Positions 28,059-38,453 of a DNA stretch of 64,000 bases are shown in pieces. The DNA is from Amyloporia xantha (Eukaryota; Basidiomycota; Agaricomycetes; Polyporales; Adustoporiaceae), in the NCBI GenBank assembly GCA_036971615.1, contig JAYKKR010000003.1, positions 2,418,001 to 2,482,000 on the forward strand, read 5' to 3'. The position numbers and the translations under genes were made by a program. Positions within the stretch are counted from its first letter, which is position 1. Every line of letters begins with the position of its first letter. Below the pieces are notes generated by a model. The model ran no database searches, was not told where the DNA came from, and saw only the letters and a program-made list of their open reading frames with translations.

Positions 28059-28465
28059 TGATTCAATTACGAACGCGGGGAGGCACGGGCACAATTTTGA
28101 CCAGTAGCAAAGTGAGAGACTATATGCGCGCGAGACGGAGGGCGCATGCCCTGTCCCTCGCGCAGTCACGTGACCGTGTTCCGTGACCACTGAGCCCCTT
28201 GGGTGAAAATGCTGAATGTGTTTTGGGATCGTCGCACGCATATAGCGGGCTTCACGATGATAGGGGCTGTGTGCACATGACAAGTGTTTATTTACGTGAT
28301 CACAGGCAAAACATGACACGGGAGCTGAGCACTCAGAGGTGCAACGGGCATGATTCTAGCAGCGGGCCTACATGTCCAAGTACAAGCAGGCGATGTGTAT
28401 CGACAATGATGGAGAAACGGAATGACCGCTGAGCGCGTGTTATGTACAGCGTGCTCCACGGGGCC

Positions 28466-28866
28466 CTATTTGTACCACATGGCGGGATCGCGATTCTTCA
28501 CAAACCAGGTTGTGAGTGCAGCTTGCCATCTAGGATATAATGGTCAGGACATGGGCGCGAGTATACTGGTGAAAATACTCACTTGTGTTCGAGGGACATA
28601 TGCGGGCATATGTTGTCAAGGGCAGCCATTTCCGTGCGAATGGATATATCGGAGAGGCTGGCTGGGCGCTGTGGTCGCACGTCGGTTCGCCGCTGAGGGT
28701 AGCAATTTAAATTTGAATTACTCACATCGTTGGTGCGGGTGCGGCGCTGAGGGGATGCTGGCGCGACGGGAGTGGGTTGTAAAATTGGAACGGGACCGGC
28801 GGGGCCGTCGGCGTGCAAGGGCGGCTGGTTCGCCTCGGCCACGGGTGGGGCTTGGTTGGCATCCAT
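28466..28866 (-). CDS. Small proline-rich protein, unrecognised (104 aa)
   Basis: Three exons: ATG 28866 with MDANQAPPVAEANQPPL, a proline-rich 47 residues; then RRTDVRPQRPASLSDIS; then WQAALTTWFVKNRDPAMWYK before a stop at 28466-28468. Both introns have GTGAGT-type donors and AG acceptors and keep phase. The C-terminal 40 residues look ordered with conserved-type aromatic residues. It is head-to-head with the next gene, whose start is 185 bp away, suggesting a shared promoter. No family is known to me. Confidence 0.55.
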
Positions 28867-29051
28867 GCTTGGTGGGACTAGAGGGGCAAGGGAGAGCAGC
28901 GCGCGAGTGTTGTTTTACTTGTGTGCTATGTGTGCTGCGAGGAGAAGCGTGAATGTAGGCCCGTGCGCGCGCACAGTGGGCCCCCGAATTAGGTTTCATG
29001 TAACCGAATCTGGGCATGTGTGTGGCTTAAGAACGATACAGAGGCAGACGG

Positions 29052-29931
29052 ATGCCACGAACCTTGTTCGTCTTGCTTGTCATGCCTGACCACTCGATGC
29101 TTGAGCCGCGTGGCGAACGCGAACGCTGTGCATTCACGGTTTCTGGTGCACGGGATCCTGGACGTGTGGCGCACACTGGCCAAGAGGTCGTCGATTTGCT
29201 TCAACGAGGACTGCCCGCAGACTGGGAATCGCAGCGCGCAAGGTAAATGGAGTGGTGGCTGCAGAAACATGCATTGAGGACATGAGTCCAGGTCGAACCA
29301 CCTGGATACCATGTTAGCTCGTTTGGAAAAACAGGAAGAGATTCCAAACGTGGATGCCGACGAGGGAGAGTCCGAAATTGACGTGAGTTTGTTGTCTATG
29401 CATGTGTATACCGATTTTGAGATTCGCGGTTAGGTCGAACACGAGCCCAAAGTAAAGGAGCCAAAGACGGCGGGCAAGAAGCCTCGTCATCGCTGGGACA
29501 CAGAGGTGAGTGTTCCCCTGTGCAGCACGGCGGCGTGGCTATTGACTGACTGATTTCGTTCATAGGCTCTGAGAGAGCGGCCGCCGCTGGAGGAGGATGA
29601 ACTCCGCGCGGTGCTCAGTGGCACTTGGACCGAGAAGCCTGCTCATTTCGAGAGCAAGTACATGGGTGAATTCCGTGGCATCATGAACGGATTCAAAAAA
29701 GGTATGGGATACTCACTTGAAATGATGGCGCTGCGCCGGCAGGAGCAGCGAATGTACATAGCGGCCGTGGATGGTTACACACAGCTGCTGGAGGACTACA
29801 CGCGATGGGAGCTCGCGAGTCTGGAGGCGGGGTACACGGATGAGGAGGAACAGGATGTTTGGGAGGAGATGGTGGGAGAGGCACAGGAGGACATTCCGCG
29901 CTTGGCGCAACAGCTTCGCGAGTGGTTGTAA
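29052..29931 (+). CDS. Unrecognised acidic helical protein (239 aa)
   Basis: Four exons, 29052-29242, 29292-29382, 29434-29505 and 29566-29931, splice in phase. The middle is basic (KVKEPKTAGKKPRHRW) and acidic by turns. The last exon is a 122-residue helical domain with GEFRGIMNGFKKGMGYSLEM and MYIAAVDGYTQLLEDYTRW, ending LAQQLREWL. It has no membrane segment, no signal peptide and no recognised domain. The ATG at 29052 is the first in the open frame; an earlier exon cannot be excluded. It is divergent from the 104-aa proline-rich gene and is the right-most protein gene of the accessory block before the tRNA. Confidence 0.6.
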
Positions 29932-30356
29932 GAATAAATAAGCTGCCGCCGTCGAGTATCATACGCGACCGAGGGACTGCAGTCAAAGACACTCACCGCC
30001 GCGGCCGTCGAGACCACTTGAACGAGTTGCGTAAACAGGCAGCCTGCGCTAGGCGCCTAGAGGTGCGGCGTCCCGACGCATGCATGATTTGAGTTATCAG
30101 TGCTGGGGCATAAATTGCCAAGTAGAACGGTTTGTTTGAGGGGATTATATCATATATAATGCACATTTTGGCCTCTCCAAATTGTAACTCTGAGCAAAAC
30201 AAATATATGCTATTCCTGTGCTACAAACTGGGCCACCTCGCCAAACTCTCGTCCAGACTCTACCGTTGCGCCGTCGTCGCTCTACGACGGGTGACATCTC
30301 GCAGGCTCTCCTGACTGAGCGCATGGAGATAGAAGCGTGCAGGTGAGGAAATATAC

Positions 30357-30440
30357 GCCGGGATAGCTCAGTTGGGAGAGCGACAGACTGAAGCTCACGC
30401 TGATTTCTGCAGGCCGCGTGTTCGACTCACGCTCCTGGCA
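30357..30440 (+). tRNA. tF(GAA): tRNA-Phe (anticodon GAA) with short intron
   Basis: A full cloverleaf can be drawn: acceptor GCCGGGA with TCCTGGC (one G-T pair) and discriminator A at 30440; D-arm GCTC/GAGC with GTTGGGA loop; anticodon stem ACAGA/TCTGC (outer pair mismatched A-C); loop C-T-G-A-A-G with GAA anticodon; an intron of about 11 nt after G37; T-arm GCGTG TTCGACT CACGC. The stem mismatch and the changed T-arm, relative to the half copy just downstream, leave some doubt that it is functional. Box A and box B are intact. Confidence 0.8.
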
Positions 30441-30451
30441 TGGTTTTTCGC

Positions 30452-30513
30452 GCCGGTTGGCGATACAAGGCCACTTAAGACGAAGGTCCCGTGTTCGATC
30501 CACGGTCCTGGCA
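30452..30513 (+). pseudogene. Degenerate tRNA with intact tRNA-Phe-type 3' half
   Basis: The segment 30484-30513, AGGTCCCGTGTTCGATCCAC followed by GGTCCTGGCA, is a perfect T-arm (CCGTG/CACGG) plus acceptor 3' strand of tRNA-Phe type. The 5' part starting GCCGGTT does not form a normal D-arm or anticodon stem, although CACTTAAGA recalls a Leu(UAA) loop. A T-rich run follows at 30515-30526. It is best read as the 3' half of a disrupted tRNA gene. Confidence 0.6.
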
Positions 30514-33193
30514 TATTTTCTTTTTAGGAAATCCTCCTTTTTATCAGCTTACGTAATTCAATCACATGACAGATAGTCATGTTGTGCATCACATGATGGG
30601 TACATCACATGACCCTCCTCGTGGCATCGCAACCCGGGTTCGATGCATACATGGGGCAAACACTTTTGAAGACATCATGCACACCTGACTGTGGAACATA
30701 AGGTGAGCTAGTCTTGTATGCTACAGTAGATTAGCTGACTGTCAGCAGGGACATGATGCACCCAGTAAATTCCCTGGCATCTCTATTCCAATAGAGGGTC
30801 CCCATCAAGCGTGGACAACCAGAAATATTCAGCAGCACCCGCTGCAGTCGCCATAGTACTCATGTACAAATGACTTGTCTCAAGGCTGCAGTTTTTGGAC
30901 TGGTGCGGAGCTAAATTTTCCAAAGCGAGTCACTAAATGTCGCGAAGAATGACATATTACTCACATACCGCCACAGTTGCGCATCGGTCGCTAGCATGCC
31001 GAATTAGCAGATAGAATGGCAGCTTCAAACAGACATTCTTCCATCGTACCGAAATGGCGATGAGATACTGATTATCAGTTCGTGGCGCTTGCATCTTCAC
31101 AATAAATCGAACTGACGGAATATTACCAACGCACCAGCTGATGTTCCGAGGACGCATACAACCTTGATTCAACCCCCAAAAAGCGACTGCAACATGAGAA
31201 GATCACGCATGGTGGAGAGCCGCGATACAAGGACGGCCGGAATTCCAACATAAGCCCAATCAATTGTGACAGAATCCATGAAAACACGACTACAGAAAGT
31301 ACCTTGCCTTGATTTTTTACGAAACTGCGAGACTTCGCAATGACGCCCCAGCTGCTGGCAAAAAACTTCACTTCGCAAAAAAGCAAGTCAACTAGATACC
31401 CTATTACGATGAAAGGCAACGAGAATCTCGAAGAAGTGGCTCGTTCCAGGGGAGCAGACAGTGCAAGATTCAATGTATAGCAAGTGAAGAACCATCCATA
31501 TCTGCGCAGTACAAAGGCCTACTGCCAACGGATCATCTGCTATCTGAAAAGTAGATTGTCGAACAAAGACCGACGCCGAGTTACCCAGCACTCCGAGCGC
31601 TGAGAGTGGCAAGCAGGAGACGATCGAGGCGGCGAGATAGTCCCACGCCTGTGACGGGCGGACCGCCGGTGTCCTTGGATAATGAACTAGACCACAATGG
31701 GCCTGAGGAGCATGAATGGAGTGCTGTGGTAGACGGCTGCTCGATCCCATGGGTTGCAGTGTGGTCCCAACTCGCATTGGAAACACGTTCTGAAAGAGAA
31801 GATCAACTAGAGATGCACAGCAGACGTGTGCGGTTGAACCACACCGCTGTGAATAGAAGACGACCACTCAGGGACCAGGTACAGTTGTCTCTGATCTGCT
31901 GGCCACCCTTGGGAGAATTCTGAGCTGACTGGGGGCGTGTTAGACACGACAAACATTATTCATACTGAGACGACATTTGTCGTCAAATCGACGCCTACCT
32001 GTCTTTGTCGGCGTCATCAATGACAATCAAATGTATCAACTCTAGAGACGCCGGGAACTCGGGCGTTACGAAGGGAGAAAACGGATGGTCGTCAGTGATC
32101 CATATCGAGCGACCAATCGGACAGCTGTGTTCGCTTTCAAGACGGAGCTTCTGGACACGGGTCGGACATTCATTGAGAAAGGGAACGGCGCAGATACCAC
32201 ACGCACTGCACGTCAGACCGAAATTTCCCTACGGAAAATCCTCAGGAGAAGCCGAATATCCAGCAGATTTCGGAGCAATTTCCTGTGGGATATCCTGTGA
32301 GAGAAAACTCAAAGTAGATTTTGTATTTTCAGGAGATTTCTTGCGAAGAATATCTATTACATCAGCTATCACACGAGCACGTGACTTAATCGCGTCGCGT
32401 CGCGTCCCTCGTCGAGACTCCAGGACTAAGACGTCTTCTCTTCCACGACCAAGTCTGTAGTCTCTAGCGCATCCGCCACCTGTTCAACTCACACCTGCAT
32501 GTCCCGCTCAATGCACCGTTTCCAGCCCCATTCTTTTATTTGCACTCGCACTTACATACTCTAAGGCCAACCACACCGTCCCAAAGCTGCTCTCCCCCGC
32601 GATCTCAAAGCACTCCGTCGAGGCTATTAGAAAATACCCTATAGTTTGCATTCAACTCTTATAACAATTTTTAAAATGAATATTTGTGTGCTTTCATCTA
32701 AACCGGACTATAGGAATGCCAGTGCAACCTTTCGATGACTATATGCGCGATCGACGTGGAATTCCAAGCTCATGATGGTAAGCGCTGTTTTTCCGCGCAT
32801 ATATGCTTTGATATATTCTCACAAGACACGTTACATTGCACTACAAAAATATACATGCCCCGGAACAGCTGCCAGAATATATATTGTACCACTTAGACAT
32901 GGTGAGTAGGCAATATGGGTGATCTTCGAAGTTGAGTGCAATTGAAGCAGCTAATGTAGAAGATTAATGCTGACGAGCGCTGGAGATAGCATCACACTCG
33001 ACGTCCAGTACTCTGCCAAAAGGTGTGTTTCACTTTTTTGAGATTCATTTATATCCGAGCACTGAGGAGACGCCATAGTGTGCTCGGTATATCGGTTCGC
33101 GGCGCGAGGCGCCGGTGCATTCACTGGTAAGTACTCAAAGATATTTGCGCACTTTTCCTTAGTCGGCAACCCAAGAGACCTAGGGTCAGTGTA
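30514..33193. other. 2.7-kb interval, mostly unrecognised
   Basis: It holds several CACATGA words near 30563-30612, the possible membrane-protein relic at 31123-31867, and AT-rich sequence with GATATCC/GAAATTTCC words at 32220-32340. No complete gene was found on either strand. Confidence 0.45.
31123..31867 (-). pseudogene. Possible relic of a polytopic membrane protein
   Basis: Two overlapping minus-strand frames, 31388-31867 and 31123-31473, both encode long hydrophobic stretches (DYLAASIVSCLPLSALGVLG; then FSLPFIVIGYLVDLLF and LSVVVFSWILSQLIGLM). The hydrophobic segments appear to continue from one frame into the other near 31440, as after a frameshift or a missed intron. No family could be named; the N terminus and the rest of a transporter- or receptor-like protein were not found. 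Confidence 0.3.
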
Positions 33194-33356
33194 TGACATG
33201 TCAATGTACATATTATATCCTCTTCAATATGAGTAGTAAAATGATCAATGGAGTATCCCATGAGTAACGAGAGTGAGGGCGTCAGGCAATGAGTGATACC
33301 ATACAGCGGGCGAAATCCTAGCCAGAATATCGCCAGGAGATTCGAAGAAAACTGCC
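33194..33356. repeat. 163-bp dispersed direct repeat, copy B
   Basis: Same orientation as copy A at 20584, two mismatches in 163 bp, with left boundary at the palindrome TGACATGTCA. Unlike copy A it is not preceded by a tRNA fragment. On the right it continues into a partial tandem of CGAAAACTGCC and then AT-rich sequence absent from copy A. Confidence 0.9.
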
Positions 33357-34017
33357 CGAAAACTGCCCGAAAATCGGATAAAACCTGGCAGTTTCCAGGG
33401 AATATCCAGCCAGGTGACCTCCAGAAAACTCGAAGTATATTTCATATATTCTGGCAATATTCTGTCGGGAAATTTCGCTTGATGTGCAGTGACGTCACAC
33501 TTGAATACGGGCGGCGCAGCAAACAGGGAGATTCGCAAGAGACACGAGGCGACGGACGCGGTTGAGAGGAGAGTCCCAGTTAGACGATAACAACTCCACA
33601 CCAGGACAAACTGGGAATCCGAAGAACGTTGATGATGGCAGCAGTAGATAGGGTCTGACGAGATAGCAGCTAGACCTGTTTGCTCTGTGCAGTCCGCTCT
33701 CGAGCTTAGCCAGAGGTCAACCCTGTAGTTATCGCCGTTGAACGACCCCAGCGAGCAAGAGACAGACTCTGTGCCGACCGTGCCTCAAACTCAGAACTCC
33801 CACGGTGATCGCAATTGTGGCGTGTGCGGCAGGGCGGGGCGCGAACCTTCTTTGCCTCCTCCCACCCCGACGAAATCTTACTCGCGGTCAGTCAACTTTG
33901 TTTCCAAACTTTATACTTGTATTTTTTGCTGACCATCACCTCATCTCACATCTCACCCGACGTCTCCAACGTTCTCCGTCGCCTTCACCATGCGCGCCAC
34001 GATCCAGGCTGTGCGGA
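33357..34017. other. Upstream region of the WOPR gene
   Basis: It contains a short inverted pair GAAAACTGCC/GGCAGTTTCC near 33354-33400 and TGACGTCA at about 33490. The pyrimidine-rich stretch before 34018 (TCACCTCATCTCACATCTCA and similar) looks like the 5' leader of the transcription-factor gene. Confidence 0.5.
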
Positions 34018-35457
34018 ATGTCCCACGACGCCCATCACTCCCCGACGACGCCCACCAATCCCCCTACGGCCAACACCTGGACAGAGCCCCCCTGGACCGG
34101 CTGGATAGAGACCACTGGCGATGCTCTCCTCATCCTCGAGGCCGCTAGGCGCGGTCTCATTCCCCGCGTCACCCGCCGCCTAGTCGACGCCGAGCGCAAG
34201 ATGATCACCTCTGGTTCCGTCTTTGTCTTCGACGAGGACGAGAGCGGCATCAAGCGCTGGACGGACGGCTTCTTCTGGAGCCCCAGCCGTATTCTGGGCA
34301 ATTTCCTTCTCTATCGCGAGACTGAGAAGCGTGGCGCCGGCCACAGGAGCGCCCGCACAGAGCAGAATGCTCCCGCCGATAGCGAGCAGACCCAGTACAA
34401 CACCGAAGGTGTCAAGGTCGAGGGCCAGACACTCAGCCGTCCAAAGAGCGAGGCACACCGTCTGGCGGGCATCGATCGCCAGCGAGAGCGGAGCCTCGTC
34501 GGCAGCCTCACGAACAGCTACAAGTTCAAGCCGGGGGGCATGATGAAGAAGGTCCGCTTTGATGTTATCTCTGCGTGTGACGCCCGCTGACCCTGCATTG
34601 TGCAGACCTTTTCTTTGACCATTGGCGGTGTGGCACAACATCTCATCTCTTATTACAAGATTGAGGATGTAGAGCAGGGCCGGCTGCGCTCGCCTTCCAC
34701 GCTCCCAGAGCTTGCCTCCCTCGACATCAGCCCCGAGTACCTCGATAAGACACATTTCCGCAACCCGCCCAAGGTCGAGGTCGGCGTCGACGGCATCCCG
34801 CGTTATCGTGGCGAGGCGGATGACCTAGACGGCTCGCCACAACTCCATTCCACACCTCTCGCCGCTGCATCCCCGGTGTACTCGAGTGCCGAACAGAGCT
34901 CGCACAAGCGAGCCAAGCGGTATGATCCCTACAGCGGCAATGCCCCGAAACGGCCACGCAAGAAGAACGCGGCAAATGAGGACACGGTGGGAGGTGATGC
35001 GCAGCCTCAGCCTCTCGCGGTATCTGTGCATCAACCTCAGCCAGGTTATCCAGGCGGCGATAGTGCTGCAACAGTGATGCCACATTATGCACCATACAGT
35101 TACTATCAGGTGCCTCCAGGCTACCCTGCGCCAATGTATCCGAGTCCATACGCTGCACTCCCTCCACCTCCTGCCAGCTCCCCTCTCCCGCATGCCACGC
35201 CAACGCCCCCGCAACAGGGCCAGCCTCCGCAGTCTGCATATTCACCTTATTCTGAAACAGGGTACACTTATCCCCAGTACTACGCGCCACCACACGGATA
35301 TGCGAGCTACCCTACCGGTGTGCCGTGGCCTCATTATGGATACCCGCCCCAGCAGACCGTTCAGCAGCCGCCTCAGGCTAACAGCACAGCCCAGGAGAAC
35401 GACGTGGAAGCGGACAGTGAGGTCAGACAAGACGTGGGCAGCTCTGCGGGAGGCTAG
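34018..35457 (+). CDS. WOPR-domain transcription factor (Gti1/Pac2 family)
   Basis: Two exons, 34018-34551 and 34606-35457, give 461 aa. The N-terminal WOPR box A is clear: WTGWIETTGDALLILEAAR, then SGSVFVFDEDESGIKRW and DGFFWSPSRILGNFLLYRE. Box B follows the intron-adjacent KKTFSLTIGGVAQHLISYY. The remainder is low-complexity, with a basic KRAKRYDPYSG segment and a long Pro/Tyr/Gln-rich tail suited to transcriptional activation. Family knowledge: Wor1, Ryp1, Sge1, Gti1 and Pac2 bind DNA through WOPR and control morphology, gluconate uptake or mating. Which of these roles applies here is not readable. ATG 34018 is chosen because it precedes the domain closely, although the frame is open further upstream. 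Confidence 0.92.
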
Positions 35458-38453
35458 TCTTCCTGCCGTTCCTGTCGTCAAGTTTGTCGGTCTCTATCTT
35501 TTCGCTTTTCGGAAAATGCGGCTCGTTGTAGCTGTGGAGCCCTGCCATGGCATCGGACGGTCCCTTCAGTGTATGTAGTATTGCTGTCCCGTCGCTTCGT
35601 CGTGTTTTCGTATACGATAGTCCTTCTCCCCTGTTTCTCCGTCCCCCAGTATACCACCGTTCTCTCGCTAGTCGTCTCGTTTTCTCTTCTCGCGGCTCCT
35701 TATCTGTGGCATATGTGTATCCCTAAGTTCATTCTAGTCCCCTTGTACTTGTACCACCTTTTTCGATTGAGCGCTGTATGTACAGTATGTAGGTTTTCAG
35801 TGCAGAGAAAGATTTAGAAATTTCCCTGAGGTTCCTGCTTGTAAGCGTGGAATGCCTGCTGTTCATGTGGGCTTTTCTATGCGAACCTCGTGAGTCGATT
35901 TCTCAACGTGCGTTTCTATTGGTAATGACCTGCTTGTACTAGCTTGTACTGCGCGTCTTCGTTGGAGATGAATTTCGCGGCTGCACAAGAATAGCTTTGT
36001 CAGCTAGCTATAGTAAACAATTGAATGCTGACTTCGGGTTACACTCTAGCAGCGCCGCTGGTTACCAATCCGAATTGAACCCAGTGGCCGTGGGGATGTG
36101 AGTATCCCGGAGTCTGTAGATCAATATCTCTCGAAGGGAATCTTCCATTTGTTTGATTTGAGTTGGGTGTTGTATTTGCATTACTGGGGGAGTTGGAACA
36201 ACGTACGGTCCGAGGTTAGTCACACTTTCTACATGTCAAAGTCCCTGAATGTGATAGGCAGGCTAATTATCACGGAGGCATCGAGCAGATCGTGCCATTC
36301 GACGTGAATAAGTATCACGCTCGAGTGAACAATCAACAAGACATTGTGGACCGCACCCGTCCATGGCTGGCGGCTGCCCTGGCGGGTTGACGTTGACAAT
36401 GCGGGGCCTACGGTCGATGCATCATTCCACTGTCGACTAGCCTGACAGATGACAGCAGAATGAATACCTGTGGAACAAACTCGGGTACGTCACATTTTGA
36501 CACCGCATTCAAGACGGGATTGCATCCGTCGGGCATGCATATGAGGTATCTGTTCTCAATATTGAACATTGATTTCCATACGTACCTCGAGCCAGCGCGC
36601 GGGAACAAGGCTCATATTGTCAAGAGACAATACCACACACAACACGGGCCGCGAAAGCCGTTTATCATCCAATGACCTAATAGAGCTAGGGCCCTTGTCC
36701 AACGGATTCTTGCGGCATGGAAGCTCCTGCCTTCAGGACTCGGATGGATGTGGCGGGGGTGCCTAGCTGACTGCAAGGAAGCTGTAACGCTACCAGCGCG
36801 CAGTCTAATTAAGGTCTGGGCGCATTTATTCTTGTTCTCTGGCAGTGCCTGTGGAGGACTCTTCCGTGTCCAGATCAATTTTCTTGCTCTATCACCGTCT
36901 TTTATCCTGATGAACACGTGAAGTGCGGTAGTTTGGGAAGTTGCGGCTCGGAGCCGCCACTTTCTGTTTCGTTCCAGGTCCTTTCGGGCATAAATGACAT
37001 TGGCAGAATCGGCGAGCAGCAACTATTTGCCTGCTTTAAGCGGATTGGATAGTCTCCAAAACGGGACGCAGCTCGGGGATTATCGCCATCTGCGCTGTTT
37101 CTGCGTTTCTGCATCGCAGCGCTTTGCTTGGGAAAGAGGCGCCTCAGGTTATTGAAAGCTAGCGCGCGCCTTCAGACTTCTTATCATTCATTTCGGAGGC
37201 GCACCTCACGGTCAAGGCTTCGCTTGCTGGCTAAAAATATACAGGGGATATAAATCTTTGGCTTGGCTATCGGATGCGGATTTCGAGAATCTGTCTATAC
37301 ACAGTCGACCCTCAAGCTGGCCCGCACTGCCTCGATGTTTTTGACCTGCTACGCGGATAGACTGTCGCCTTCATATCATCCACGATGATATGCTCCCCGT
37401 ATTATCTATTCTTTGGCAGAGGCACGAATCTGCTTTTCCGAGCTGTCGGCTGTATTCTGGCAGAGGGAGGTGTCAACGCCTCTGATCCAGACAGACCCGC
37501 CACTTGACTGCCAAAGCCAGAGTGCCAAGACAACTATGCATGCTTGTTCGGGTCACTCGTCTTCGCGTACCTCTGGTATGAATTACGATGTGCAGTTTTC
37601 CTCAAACGTGCACCGAGTACATCTCGTGGTGATCAGGTGGGCTCTACTTCCCCTGATATTCGGTTGGAGGTATCAGGTTCAAGGCACCGTTTGATGGATG
37701 GTTGCCAAATATTGGAATGTGGTCGAAGAGGAGAATGGAATAATGAATTACATTTGGCAGGTTCGTCTTGTGGCGATTTCTCTCCGTCTCTGTGGGTCTC
37801 ACTTCAAGGCGGCAAAATCATTGCCAAGCCGGATCTTTGAAGCTGCGAACATGTGTCTAGCGCGTTTCCTGATCTGCCAAAGTCGGCCTCGCCGCTCACG
37901 GAGAAAGCTGCATCTCCCAAATCCTCAAGCCCATCTCCGCTTTACTCCCCAAAGGAGCGCACCATGCTGGCCTCATTCAGTTTTTGGATGGCAGTTGAGC
38001 CACAGAAGCACACAGCCCACAGCTCAGTATGGTGAGGCGAGCAGAAGCAGTCACTCCCCTGTCAGCAAGGACTTTAATTCCTGCGTGCGGAGGTCTCGCG
38101 CTGTGCGTGCCTTCCCCTGAACTACAAGGCCTTCCTGATTCATGTCACTGTCCACGGACCTCCGCATAGTCGGAGCGCGTTGCGAGTGACTCGGCGGGGA
38201 AGATCTGACACCGCTCGGCTCACAATGTCTTTTGACGGATCTGTTCTGGAGTAACTCCCGTGCTACTGTGAAGAATGCGACATTTTTGGAGAGCCATCGT
38301 CTAGTCTAGCCGCATTAATGGTTCTGTGGTCTGGATTCTTGCCCCTGTGGTGATGGACGAGAGTCGCTGCGACTACATAAAGATTTATCATGCTAATGGC
38401 TTAAACATCCTACCACCCTGTAGGTTTTTTTGGCGGGCCTGAAGTGTGTAAGG
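35458..38453. other. 3-kb interval without a supported gene
   Basis: It includes the 3' UTR of the WOPR gene (T-rich to about 35800). A TATA-like GGATATAAATC stands near 37246, followed by a 40-codon frame at about 37385-37507 that is too short to call. No domain, RNA gene or repeat of note. The last 100 bp are the promoter of the oxidase gene. Confidence 0.45.

Noticed and set aside
30600..30660. GGTTCGAT box-B-like word after CATCGCAACCC, suggesting another tRNA
   Set aside because: No acceptor stem, D-arm or anticodon stem can be formed around it; the word lies in a small chance palindrome.
31388..31867. Pheromone receptor (STE3) identification
   Set aside because: Hydrophobic segments alone suggested a 7-helix protein; no receptor motif or homeodomain/pheromone neighbour supports it.
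20535..33356. Calling the block a Starship
   Set aside because: The captain would be expected at one end and transcribed inward with larger cargo; here the recombinase is central and the family placement is unknown. Only the broader label of tyrosine-recombinase element is justified.
32220..33490. Possible related AT-rich repeats (GAAATTTCC/CAGGAGATT words) around 32.3 and 33.4 kb
   Set aside because: Similarity is limited to short words without a consistent alignment.
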